This document shows positions 1 through 10,900 of a DNA stretch of 64,000 nt, one piece after another; position 1 is the first letter of the stretch, and the number at the start of each line of letters is the position of its first letter. The notes beneath the pieces were generated by a model. The model ran no database searches. It saw nothing but the letters and a program-made list of their open reading frames with translations, and had not been told where the DNA came from. Both the position numbers and the translations under genes were made by a program. Source of the DNA: Lunularia cruciata (taxonomy: Eukaryota > Streptophyta > Marchantiopsida > Lunulariales > Lunulariaceae); NCBI GenBank assembly GCA_948567375.1, contig OX419758.1, positions 58,471,001-58,535,000 on the forward strand, written 5' to 3'.

Positions 1-133
1 CTTCTTTGGATAGTTTGTGAAGTGCAATTTGGAGAGCTCTTGCTTGTGATAGTCATTAGTGGCATTTTAGAAAACATGAGAGAGAACTTGGCTTACAATA
101 GAAGTTTTCTCTAGGAATCAAGATTCCATAATG
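1..133. other. Left flank of the nested LTR block, no gene seen
   Basis: AT-rich sequence outside the left LTR of the outermost B element. No reading frame or known motif was recognised. Its last four bases (AATG) match the four bases right after the opposite LTR at 22465-22468. This is what an eroded target-site duplication would leave. Confidence 0.4.
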
Positions 134-866
134 TGTAATACTCCAAGGACAAGAGAAGAGGGAAAATACAGATTTCACACTCAATCATCCGATGCCCCAA
201 AGGAGCACATTCTCTTTATTATATAGACAAAGTGGATCTCCTCCAAGGAAGCTCCACCATAGGATTAGACACATAGATAGGTGACATGTCAAAAAGCTCT
301 ACCCTTGGATTACTTACTTGGATGGGTGACATATTGGTCCTGATCCGATTAGGTTGGTCAAACATACTTTGACTGGAGTGAATCTTTATGTAGGAATCTC
401 AGAATCACATGGGTGAGGTAACATTGGAAAGCTCTCAATGAGAAAAACCAGGGAGGAGGGAAAGCCAACCTATCCTCTATTTGGGGAGGGGGGAAGGATG
501 CACATATTTTTGAGGCCTAATTCATCCGTTTAGGCCTCCAAAATTGCCTTCAAAGATTTTAGGCATATTTTGGTTTCTACTCTATTAGTAAAAGTCCCCT
601 TTTGGTGATACTTCTTTCTGATCTATTTAGTCCATCATGTGTAATATCCTTGTAGATGTTACTAAACCAATTCTCACCTTTAAATCATATGTCTAGCTAT
701 TGGTTCTAAGGTTCTCAAGTCTATTTTGGTTTATGCTCTATTAGTAGAAGTACTCTTTTGGTGATACTTTTGTCTGATCTATTAAGTCAATCATGTATAA
801 CATCATTCCAGATGCTACCAAACCAAATTTCACATCAAGATCATATGGCTAGCTCTTGGTATTACA
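134..866 (-). repeat. B-outer 3' LTR (family B, Ty3/gypsy)
   Basis: A 733-bp long terminal repeat, read on the minus strand, with family ends TGTAATAC and GTATTACA. The same sequence recurs at 2545-3288, 21686-22464, 47886-48590, 54171-54904 and 58493-59230. Because the pol gene of the minus-strand element lies on its right, this is the downstream (3') LTR. Its partner is the 779-bp LTR at 21686-22464, after removing the C-outer insertion at 1898-17619. A TATA-like box lies near the transcript-start end of the family LTR. Confidence 0.85.
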
Positions 867-1897
867 AACCTCTCTCCTTTTAAGATGCAACGTCCTCGAT
901 GTGTAGTTGTTGCTCAAATGCTTGTACCAACACCAGTGCCTATGTCAAATTGGCAGCGGGCTCCCAGGTTGCCTCATAGAGGGGGTAACCTTTCCATTGT
1001 ACCAGATAGTCCACCCATGGATGGCGAGTACCATGCATGCATTTTGGAGGATACACTTCACTTCATATTCCTCCGTGCCATCAATGAGTGTCGGACAAGG
1101 TCAAAGGTCTTGTGCGGAATGACAGTGGCCTGATTGGGGAGCATATTTGCATAGTAAGGAAACATGGAAAACTGGATGGATCTTCATGTGTGGTGGTAGC
1201 TTGAGGCGATAGGCCACAATGTCGACTCGACAAAGAATAGAAAAAGGCCCAATAAAATGAGGTCTGAGCTTACAAGGCCCGACTTATGTGAGGTTGGTTG
1301 TAGACAACCACACCTAATCCCCAACATTGAACTCCATGTGCCTACGGTGTGCATCAACATACTACTTTTGTCAATTTTGTGCAATCTGCAATATGTGCTT
1401 GGTGCTCTCTACACCTTATTGGATTCTAGAAACAAATGTGTTTACTTCATTGACCTTGGTAGCCACCGGACGGATCTTTATCAAGGTAGAAGGTGTGAAG
1501 AGATGCTCACCATACATGAGGAAGAACAGAGTAACATGGGTGGATGCATTCCTCAAATTGTTGTAAGCAAATTCCACCAAGGGGAGTAGGGTGTCCCACC
1601 TCTCTTGCTCTTCTAAGGTGAAGCCACATAACATGTCTTCAATAGTGCTATTAGTTTGCTCTATTTGTGGGTGGTAAGCTGTGGATATGGCCAACTTGGT
1701 TTTGAAGAAACCAAAAAGTGTTTGCCAAAACAAACTAGTGAATTGAGTGCCTCTATTGGTGATGAGTAATTGAGACAAGCCATGGTGAAAGAAGACTGCA
1801 TCTAAGTATAATTTGAGCTAGTTGTAGAGTGGTCACATCCTTGGTGGTATGACTTACATGAATCATTTTGCTAAGCTAGTCCACAAAGACCACAATA
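867..1897 (-). pseudogene. B-outer pol, 3' part: integrase C-terminus and chromodomain
   Basis: Minus-strand remains of a Ty3/gypsy polyprotein. Around 1416-1778 is the integrase end, with an HPQ motif, a TIEDML stretch and the conserved EFAYNN block. Around 950-1060 is a chromodomain-like segment with the WKGYPLYEATWEP pattern, which marks the element as a chromovirus. A frameshift near 1040 separates the start of the chromodomain (EEYEV) from its core. The reading frame stops abruptly at 1897, where the C-outer element is inserted, and resumes at 17620. The second integrase Asp region is kept as a D-R-G-T-like block (NRGTQF here, Asp changed). Coding capacity is lost. Confidence 0.85.
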
Positions 1898-2197
1898 TGT
1901 AACAATATGGAGTTTAGCGACAAAGTTAGTAGGGCTAACGAAGTAGCAAATAAGACAAATTAGCCTAGAATATTCCAGAAGTATCTAGGAAGCTTCTTGG
2001 GAAACTTCTTGACTAGCTTAGCTTGCACCTCAAGTAAGTAACTTCTAGAAGGAAGCTTCTTGAGAAGCTTCTCAAGGGCCTTCTATGCTACCTATAAATA
2101 CCAAAGCCAAAGCTCATGCTAGGCATTCGGAGTTTTCCCTCAATCAAGTGTCCCAATGTGAGCTTCCATTCTCCTATTTCTCTCCTCCTCTTTTACA
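1898..2197 (+). repeat. C-outer 5' LTR (family C), internally deleted
   Basis: This 300-bp LTR begins TGTAACAATATGG and ends TTTTACA. It is followed at once by a primer binding site. It is about 126 bp shorter than the 426-bp family C LTRs. The missing part covers the repeated AGCTTGCAC / AAGCTTC block, so the loss probably arose between those internal repeats. It interrupts the integrase gene of B-outer. The 5 bp before it (CAATA) and the 5 bp after the partner LTR at 17619 (CAATG) agree at four positions, as expected for an old target-site duplication. Confidence 0.85.
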
Positions 2198-2544
2198 GTG
2201 GTATTAGAGCAAGAATGTGATGGATGGAATTGATGGACCACAAAACCTACTTTTGCCAAACCATTGGAATTTTCATGTCCAAATATTACCAAAGCATCAT
2301 TTCACCTAATTCATCACCTTGTATTTTGGGTAGGATTTTATGCATATGATCACCTTGTTTGAGGAACCTTGATACTTCAGATTGTAACTTATGGAGACCG
2401 GTGGACGTGCTGCATCTATGTGTTAATCAATTGGATAAACTGAGAGTAGTGGGATAGAGTAGTAGCTATGGTGGCAATATTGGATGTTATCCTTGTGATA
2501 CAACAACAAGCACCTTACTTGATTGTTGGATGAACGAGAGCAAC
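2198..2544 (+). mobile_element. C-outer primer binding site, leader and gag start
   Basis: Directly after the LTR lies TGGTATTAGAGC (2199-2210), one base away from the plant initiator-Met tRNA primer site TGGTATCAGAGC. The leader that follows is collinear with C-inner 6780-7115. It includes the start of gag around 2470 (ATGGTGGCAATA...), which runs into the CAACAACAA glutamine stretch. The sequence is cut at 2544 by the LTR of B-inner. The rest of this element resumes at 13207. Confidence 0.8.
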
Positions 2545-3288
2545 TGTATACTCCGAGGACAAGAGAAGAGAGAGAAACACAAATTACACACTCAACATTC
2601 GGTGCCCCAAAGGAGCACCTTCTCTTTATTATATAGACAAAGAGGATTTCTTCCAAGGAAGCTACACCATAGGATTAGGTGCACAGATAGATGACATGTC
2701 AACAAGCTCCACCCTTGGATTACTTACTTGGATGGATGACATGTCGGTCTAGGTCCTATCTGGTTGGTCAAACAAGCTTTGACCGGAGGGAATATTTTAG
2801 GGAATATTCTTGTAGGAGTCTTAGAATCCCGTAAGGTACCATTGGAAAGCTCTCGACAAGACAAACCAGGGGAGGGAAGGCCAGCTTTTACTCCATCAAG
2901 GAGGGGGGGAGGAGGGGGGATCTGCACATTTTCAAGGCCTAATTCATCCGTTTAGGCCTCCAAAATTACCTTCAAAGATTTCAAGCATATTTTGGTTCCT
3001 ACTCTATTAGTAGAAGTCCCTTTTTGGTGATACTTCTTTCTGATCTGTTTCGTCCATCATGTGTAACATCCTTCCAGATGTTACCAAACCAATTCTCACC
3101 TTTAAATCATATGTCTAGCTATTGGTTCTAAGGTTCTCAAGTCTATTTTGATGTATGCTCTATTAGTAGAAGTACTCTTTTGGTGATACTTCTATCTGAT
3201 CTATTTTGACCATCATGTATAACATCATTCTAGATGTTACCAAACCAAATTTCACATCTAGATCATATGGCTAGCTCTTGGTATTATA
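2545..3288 (-). repeat. B-inner 3' LTR
   Basis: A 744-bp family B LTR on the minus strand, with slightly altered ends (TGTATACTCC... and ...GTATTATA). It lies inside the leader/gag of C-outer. Its pol gene lies to the right (3289-6340), so this is the 3' LTR. The 5' LTR of the same element is missing because of a deletion at 13206/13207. Confidence 0.85.
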
Positions 3289-4510
3289 GACCTCTCTCCT
3301 TTTAAGACATAATGTCCTCCCTCATTGTGCAATTGTTGTTCAAATGCTTGCACCAACACCGATGCATGTGTCAAATTGGCAGCGGGCTCCCAGGTTGCTT
3401 CATAAAGGGGGTTACCTTTCCACTATACTAGATAGTCCACCCGTGGATGGCAAGTACCATGCATGCATTTTTGGAGAATACGCTCCACTTCATATTCCTT
3501 TGTGCCATCAATGAGTGTCGGACAAGGTCGAATGTCTTGGGTGGAATGACCCTAGCCTGAGCGGGAAGTATATTTGTGTAGTAGAGAAGCATGGAACACG
3601 GGATGGATCTTCTTGTGTGGTGGTAGCTAAAGGTGATAGGCCATAGCACCGACGGGACAAAGAATCGAGAAAGGCCCAATAAAACAAGGTCTGAGCTTAC
3701 AAGGTCCAACTAATGTGAGGTTGGTTGTCGATAGCCACACTTGATCCCCAACATTGAACTCCATTTGCCTATGGTGTGCATCAGCATACTGCTTTTGTCA
3801 ATTTTGTGCAATTTGTAATCTGTGCTTGGCGCTCTCCACACCTTGTTGGATTCTAGAAACAAACGTGTTGACTGCATCGACCTTGGTAGCCACTAGACGA
3901 ATCTTCATCAAGCTAGAAGGTGTGAAGGGATGCTCACCATACATGAGGAAGAATAGAGTGATTGGGGTGGATGCATTCACTGAATTGTTGTAAGCGAATT
4001 CCACCAACGGGAGTAGGGTGTCCCACCTCTCTTGCTCTTCTAAGGTGAAGCCGCATAACATGTCTTCAATCGTGCGATTAGCCTATTGTGTTTGGCCATT
4101 TGTGTATAGGTGGTAAGCTGTGGACATGGCCAACTTGGTTTTGAAGAAACCAAAGAGTGTTTGCCAAAACAAACTGGTGAATTGAGTGCGTCTATCAATA
4201 ATAAGTACTCTAGACAAGCCATGGTGAGAGAAGACTACATCTAAGTATAATTGAGCTAGTTGTGGAGCGGTCACATCCTTGGTGGTAGGGCGTACATGAA
4301 TCATTTTGCTGAGCCGGTCCACAATAATCATGATGGAGTTAAACCCTGAGGTTGTCTTGGGTAATTCAAAGACGAGATCCATATTCACTTGTTCCCAATG
4401 TTGGGTAGGCGTGGAGAGAGGTTGAAGGAGCTTTGCAAGAGCTTGACTAGAAGCTTTCTTTTGTTGGAAAAGTAGGCAGCTGCACACATAGTCCATCATG
4501 TCGTTGCTCA
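3289..4510 (-). pseudogene. B-inner pol: chromodomain and integrase
   Basis: Minus-strand integrase and C-terminal chromodomain of a chromovirus. From N to C: the zinc-binding CxxC-like end near 4470 (YVCSCLLFQ), the catalytic core with MDLVFELP (first Asp, about 4375), an IDRRTQF block (second Asp, about 4190), and a HLYTNGQTQ block near 4090 where the usual third catalytic Glu is replaced and a stop follows. Then come EFAYNN and TFVSRIQQGVE. The chromodomain core (RVDYLV, stop, WKGYP) lies at about 3390-3460 with a TAG codon inside it. The element is inactive. Lengths and order match Ty3/gypsy integrases. Confidence 0.85.
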
Positions 4511-6340
4511 TCTTAGGCCAATAGTAATGGCACTAGATTGCATCCAAGGTCTTGTACACTCTAACATGACCTGTAATGGACAAATCATGACATTTTGCTA
4601 AAATGGTGGTGCGTAACTCTGGGAATTTTGGGATCCATAATCTACCATCACACAAGGTGAGTCCTTGGGTGCTAGTGACGCCTTTGGATGATTGCGCTTC
4701 TATGATTTGTGGATCAGTTTTTGTAGTAGCCAGAATCTATGGCCAGAATTCAGGGTTAATCTTGACGTCTACCACCAAGTTGTTTGCCATTGGAATGCAT
4801 CTGCAAGTTGCTTCTTACCTTCCACATAAGTGATTGTCATGTTGAATTGTTGTCGCCACTTTGCCCACCAATTTGGCGACGAGATAGATACTTCTGCATC
4901 TTGAGGTAGACTAGAGGTTTGTGGTTTGTCTCTACTAAAAATGCCTTCTTGCCTAGATAGTGCTTCTAATGCTTGGTTGCCAGAATGATGGCCAACTCTT
5001 CTCATTCTGTGGTGTGGTAGTTGCGCTCTACCGGTAACAACTTTTGAGAGAAATATGCAATTAGATGTCATCCGTCATGCCACTCTTGTTGTAGGACTGC
5101 TCCTATTGCTACGCCTGATGCATTTGTAGCCAACTTGATTGGACGGTTTGGGTCATACCACTTCAAGATTGGTGCATGTAGCAAGGCGGCTTTCAATTCT
5201 TGAAAGGCCAACTCTTGTGTGATTCCCCATGTCCACTTCTTCCCCTTGCCAAGTAGTGCCGTTAAAGGCTGTGCAACCTTGGAGAAGTCCTTGACAAATC
5301 TACAATAGAATCCCGTCAACCTCAAGAAGCTCTTGAGTTGAGTCTGATCTTATGGGGCACTCCATTTTTGAATGACCTCTATTTTATCTGTCAATACTTG
5401 AAGGCCCTTTGCACTTACTCTATGCCCCAAGTAGTCTACTTCAGCCTTGCCAAACTTGCACTTTGAGATTTTGGCATACAATCGATTCTGTCTTAGAATC
5501 TGGAGGACCTCTCGTAGATGTTGTTTGTGTTCTGTCATTGTGCTACTATATACTAAGATAGTATCCAAGAAGACAATAATAGACTTATCCAAGTATGGAC
5601 GAAATATGTCATTCATTAGATTCATGAAAGTGGCAGGTGCATTGGTGAGGCCAAAAGGCATCACAAGATACTCAAAGTGGCCATACCTAGTTCAAAAGGC
5701 AATTTTGTACACATCCTCCTCTACAATTTGGATTTGATTGTAACCATTCCATAAGTCTAATTTGGTGAAGTATCTTGCTCCATGGAGCTGATCAAATAGG
5801 TCATCCATGCAAGGTAAGTGGTATTTTTTCTTCACTATTTGCTGATTGAGACCTTGATAGTCAATGCACCATACACATTGTACCATCCTTCTTATTCACA
5901 AATAAGACAAGAGCCCCATATGGTGATACGCTAGGTTGGATGAACCCCTTCTGTAACATCTCCTCAATTTGAGTCTTACACTCCTCCAACTCATGAAGTG
6001 ATAGGCGATATGGGGCCTTACAAGGAGGTGTCTTCCCCGAGAGTGTCTTCCCCAAGAGTTTATGATCTACTCTCCTTTTTGGTGGTAATCTTGAGGGTAG
6101 ATCATCGGGAAAAAAATCTTGAAATTCATCCACCACAGCCTTCAATTTCCCAGGAATTTGTCCATCAAGTTGTGCACTCTACATTTCTCTTATTAGACCT
6201 ATGAAACATCTATCAGTCTTACAGACAGTTGCCGTCCCTATGACATATAGAGGCAGATCCTGCTTGGGTGTTTTTTCTTTAACCCCAATGATTGACCATT
6301 GGTGGGTTCTCACTACTTTCTTCCTCCAATCTACCATAGG
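4511..6340 (-). pseudogene. B-inner pol: reverse transcriptase and RNase H
   Basis: Minus-strand RT and RNase H of a Ty3/gypsy element. RT starts near 6145 (DELQDFFPDDLPSRLPP-like opening). It passes through the [13 protein letters not shown] block at about 5660 and the polymerase motif at about 5570, which reads FLDT instead of the usual xxDD, so one catalytic Asp is lost. The KISKCKFG block and the LGHRVS block follow. The thumb and RNase H (LATNASGVAIGAVLQQ) lie at 5100-5330. RNase H continues to about 4770. Several stops and frameshifts break the frame. The C-inner element is inserted at 6341, just downstream of the protease, within the DWRKKVVRTHQ stretch. Confidence 0.88.
6336..6340. 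repeat. Target-site duplication ATAGG, left copy (C-inner)
   Basis: ATAGG stands directly before the 5' LTR of C-inner. The same five bases stand directly after its 3' LTR at 11995-11999. The host sequence reads smoothly across the insertion when compared with the uninterrupted B-outer copy at 19570-19600. This proves that C-inner inserted into B-inner. Confidence 0.93.
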
Positions 6341-6766
6341 TGTAACAATATGGAGTTTGGCAACAAAGTTAGTCGGGCTTACGAAGTAGCACATAAGACA
6401 AATTAGCCAAGAATATTTTGGAAATATCTAGGAAGCTTCTTGGGAAGCTTCTCGGCTAGCTTAGCTTGCACCTCAAGAAAATAGCTTCTAGAAGGAAGCT
6501 TCTAGAAGCTTCCAACTAGCTTAGCTTGCACGCCAAGTAGGCGGCTTCTAGAAGGAAGCTTCTTGAGAAGCTTCCTAGTTCACTTAGCTTGCACTCTAAG
6601 AAAGTGGCTTGAGGAAGCTTCTTGAGAAGCTTCTCAAAGGCCTTGTATGCTACCTATAAATACCAAAGCCAAAGCTCATGCTAGGCATTCGGATTTTTCC
6701 CTCATTCAAGTGTCCCAATGTGAGTTTCCATTCTCTTATTTCTCTCCTCGGATTCGGTCTTTTACA
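6341..6766 (+). repeat. C-inner 5' LTR (family C)
   Basis: A complete 426-bp LTR, TGTAACAATATGG...TTTTACA, the same length as the 3' copy at 11569-11994. By eye the pair differ at roughly 18 positions, about 4%, mostly transitions. U3 contains about three imperfect tandem units of about 66 bp (AGCTTGCAC...CTTCTAGAAGGAAGCTTC) followed by a TATA box (TATAAATA, 6655-6662). Transcription would therefore start around 6685-6690 by the usual spacing. Confidence 0.93.
6486..6512. promoter_or_regulatory. Heat-shock element array in family C LTR
   Basis: Positions 6495-6512 read GAA-GC-TTC-TA-GAA-GC-TTC, four perfectly spaced nGAAn/nTTCn modules, the textbook binding site for heat-shock transcription factor trimers. 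A further TTCTAGAA dyad stands at 6486-6493. More GAAGCTTC dyads follow up to about 6634, all upstream of the TATA box at 6655. The tetramer is also present at 11723-11740 and 47834-47851. A trimer remains at 17353-17365. Heat-factor binding is inferred from the motif only. Confidence 0.7.
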
Positions 6767-6767
6767 T

Positions 6768-6779
6768 TGGTATCAGAGC
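6768..6779 (+). promoter_or_regulatory. Primer binding site, initiator-Met tRNA
   Basis: TGGTATCAGAGC starts 2 bp after the 5' LTR. This is the standard primer site of plant LTR retrotransposons, complementary to the 3' end of the initiator methionine tRNA. It fixes the 5'-to-3' direction of C-inner as plus. Confidence 0.92.
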
Positions 6780-7037
6780 AAGAATGGGATGGATGGAATT
6801 TATGGACCACCAAATCCACTTCCACTAAACCATTCGGATTTTCATGTCCAAATACTACCAAAGCATTGTTTCACACAGTTCATCACCTTGTACTTTGGAC
6901 AAGATTTTTTGCATATGATCACCATATCTGAGGAACCCTTGGTGCTTCCGGTTGTAACTTATGGAGAATGGTGGACGTGCTATTTCTATATGTTAATAAA
7001 TTAGATAGATTAGGAGTGGTGTGATAGAAGAGCAACC

Positions 7038-7900
7038 ATGGTGGCAATACTTGATGTTATCCTTGCTATGCAACAACAAATCGAACACCTTACTCGATTG
7101 TTGGATGAATGAGATCTTCAACGACAAGAGTAGGTGGAGAGAGTACCAATTTGAGAAGGAGAAGATTAGATCAGATTCCCTAAACCCAAGGTATTTGAAA
7201 GCAAGAATCTTTTAGGTGCAGTGGAGAATTTTGTGTTTGATTGTGAATGTTATTTTGAAGCTAGAAATCTACAAGACGAGCAAAAACAGATTCTCTTGGC
7301 TTCTAGCCAATTGGATGGAGTAGCAAAGCTATGGTGGAGATTCTGAGTGGAGCGAGCCAAACGACAAATGGTTGCACCAATCTTGACATGGGCAGAATTC
7401 AAGAGTGTAATAGTTAGTCAATTCCAAGCTATAAATGCCACATGAGCTGCACGGGACAAGTTGGCACAATTGAAACAGATTGGCTCTATAAGAAGTTACA
7501 TCACGTAGTTCCAAAACACCATCATGCAAATTCCTGATATATTGGAAGTGAAGCTCTGGATTGATTTGTGAGGGGCTTGAGATCGAGAACCAAATTATAG
7601 AGGTAACCATGCGAGAGCCACAACACTTGGAGGAAGCCATGCGGTTGGCCAAATATTTTGATTCCTTGGTGGCAACAACTTGGTCTCGACTCGACCTCCA
7701 CAAAGCCTACCAATACACTACACACAAGTGGAGGAGCCAACACCAATGGATATTGATGCAATTCAACGAAGACGGCTTGGCACGGCAGATAGGGAGAAAC
7801 TGCGACAAAATGGTGGTTGTTTTTATTGTCGCTAGTTGGAGCATCACATTACTGAATGTCCACTCAACAATGGACGACCTTGACAAGTTGCCCAAGTGGA
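7038..7900 (+). pseudogene. C-inner gag with CCHC zinc knuckle
   Basis: Capsid/nucleocapsid part of the element. A start codon at 7038 opens a short frame ending in a glutamine-rich stretch. The retrotransposon gag core lies at about 7203-7560 (CYFEARNLQDEQK, LDGVAKLWWRF). The zinc knuckle lies at about 7815-7860: C-x2-C, a stop codon in the spacer, H, x4, C. Several stops occur. The frame changes from phase 3 to phase 1 near 7565, so Gag is broken. Zinc-knuckle proteins of this type package element RNA into cytoplasmic particles. Confidence 0.8.
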
Positions 7901-10900
7901 GGTTGTGGAGCAGAATGATCAGGAAACAAGGAATCACAATAGGAGATTTCAAGCTGCATATTGGGAGCTTGATTAGTTCCAATGGGATTGAAGGCTCGAC
8001 CTATGCAAGTTTGCTTCACTTGCAAGGTATGATATCTAATCAGGGTTGTAGGATTTTAGTTGATTCTAGAAGTTCAGAGAATTGCATGTCTATGCAAGTA
8101 GCAAAGGAATTGGGTATTTCTATCAAGCCAGTGATTGGAAATAGTTTGATGATGGCGGATGGTAGAAAGGGTTTTGCATTCCACACCTCGCATCCTATCA
8201 CCTTCAAGATTGGGAAAGAGTATTTGGAGTGTATGAGGTTTGAAGTGGCACCTTTACACTATGATATCATTTTGGGTCTACCTTGACTTGAACGTCATAA
8301 GGTTCAATTCAATTGGACCCGACGCCAAATTCAAGTACAACATCAAGGTAGAAATTTCTAATTAGGTTGTTTGGCACCTCTGAGTAAGACACCTAAGAAT
8401 AGTCAGTCCCAAGATGGGAAGTTTGTCATGAAGGTAACCATAGAGCAAACCTTGAAGGAAGTGGAGTCCCAAGATGGGAAGTTTGCTAAGAAGGCAACCA
8501 TGGTGCAAGCTTGGAAGAGAGATGCGTCCCTAGAAGTGAAGTTTGTCAGTAAAGGAGCCATAGAGCAAGCTTTGGAGGAAGATAAACATGTATTTATGGT
8601 GTGGATCAAGCTGATTGCACAAGAACAATCTGTGGAGGACCAAGAGCCTCATCAAGAAATGGTTGATCAGATAGTAAAGGAGTTTGCGGATGTGTTTCCT
8701 GATGATCTGCCAAAGGGATTACCCTCCGATCGAGGTATGCCCTTCAAGATCAAGTTATTGCCAGGAAGTACTCCAGTGAGTAGACCAATCTATCGGCTCT
8801 CACCAAAGGAGTTGGAGGAGTTGCAAACAACACTTATAGAGTTGTTGGAGAAGGACTTCATATGACATAGTACCTCTCCTTGGGGAGCATCGGTACTATT
8901 TTTTCTAAAGAAGGATGGAGGACTTCATTTCTATATTGATTATCGTGGGCTCAATAAGCAAACCGTGAAGAATGCATATCCCTTGCCTTGGATTGATGAA
9001 TTTCTTGATCAACTAAGTGGATCATGCTACTTTTCCAAGTTGGATCTTTGCAACGGCTATTGGCAAATTCCTATTAAGAGAGAGGATGTGAAAAAGACTG
9101 CCTTTTGTACAAGGTACGAGCATTTTGAGTGGAGAGTTCTACCTTTCGGACTCACTAATGCTCCTGTAGTCTTCATGGATCAAATGCATTGGATGTTAGA
9201 TGGACTATTGGATCGGTCCGTGGTGGTGTTCTTGGCTGATATCTTAATTTATAGTAAGACAAAGGCAGAACACGTGAATCATGTGCGAGAAGTCCTAAGA
9301 CGACTACGACAATGGAAATTTTACTACAAGAAGTCAAAGTGTGCCTTTTGGCAGAAGGAGGTTACCTTCTTGGGTCATAAGATCTCATCAAAGGGGATCA
9401 AGATGGAAGAAGAAGAGATCAAGGCCATTACTGATTGGCCTACCCCGAAGGATGCTATAGAAGTACGGGCATTCACTGGATTGGCCAATTTTTATCGACG
9501 GTTCATCCATTATTATGCTCATGTGGCTGCACCATTGACTGACCTCTTGGGAAAGAATTCCAGCTTTCAGTGGACCACCAAGCATGAAGAAGCATTCCAA
9601 AAGTTAAAGCATATGGTGTCTTCAAGACCCATTCTTCAACCATATGATCCTCGACTACCATGTGTAGTTGATTTTGATGCTTCTAACTTTGTAATTGGAG
9701 CCGTGCTGCAACAAGAATTCCCAAATGGACTCCATCCCATTGCCTTTGTGTCTCACCGACTCAATACGGCTGAACAAAACTACTCTGCTTGAGATCAAGA
9801 ACAACTTGCAATGGTATATGCCACCAAGGTATGGAGGCATTACCTCTTGGAGAAACAAGTGATCATGCAAACTGTCCACAAACCATTATTGCAGACCTAA
9901 CACTTGGAACACATGAAGAGTTGACATCATCAATGGGAGGAACCACTCCAACTATATGACATCAAACTTGAGTACAAACCAGGTCGGTTCCATATCATCC
10001 TTGATGCTTTATCACAACGACCTGATTTGAAATCTCTTCCTCTCATTACAATGGCAATTTCAACGGTGTCAGTTGACTCCAAGGTCCAAAATGAGTTTCA
10101 GTCAGCTCTACACCAAGATCCCTTCTTCCAAATTGTACAGGGTTGCCTTACGGCATGTGATAAGGAGTACAACACCTTCTCCATCAAGGAGGGCCTTTTA
10201 TTCCATGAAGACCGGATCTATGTTCCAACTAAAGGTGATCTTTGACTTGTGCACCTTCAAGAAGCCTATGATTTACCCAATGCGGGTCACATGGGTGTAG
10301 ACAAGACCTTGAGTACCCTTCAACGTCAATGGTGGTGGCCCAACATGACACAAGATGTTCAAGAATTTGTTCGATCGTGTGAGAGCTGCCAACGTAACAA
10401 GGCCAGCAACCAAAAGCCGAGTGGACTCCTTCAACCACTTGCCGTTCCATCCGCTCGCTGGAAGCATGTGAGCTTGGATCTCATCACATCCTTACCAAAG
10501 ACAAAACAAGTACACACTACAATTGTGGTGTTTGTGGATAAGCTTAGTAAGCAAATCCACTTGGCACCAACCTGTGATACTGTGGATGCTCCAACCTTAG
10601 TGCAAATCTACTTCAACAATGTCTTCAAGCATCATGGGATACCATGTGTACTCATCTCCAACTGTGATCCTAGATTTATCGGGAAGTTTTGACAAGCACT
10701 CTTCTAGATACTCGACACCAAGCTTACTTTGTCCACGGCCTATCATCCTCAAACCGATGGACAAACCAAATGTGCAAATTGTACATTGGAGGATATATTG
10801 CGTGCCTTTGTCAATGTCCACCATACCAATTGGGACGAATGTCTTGCAGCTGCAGAATTTGCCTACAACAATTCCAAACAGGCAAGCACTGGATTTTCTC

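Noticed and set aside
885-1589. Plus-strand open frames of 79-110 codons
   Set aside because: They are antisense shadows of the minus-strand family B integrase and chromodomain, which carry the recognisable motifs.
6480-6640. CRISPR-like array because of short repeated AAGCTTC units
   Set aside because: Eukaryotic LTR with variable spacing and no spacer/repeat regularity. The units are promoter repeats of family C.
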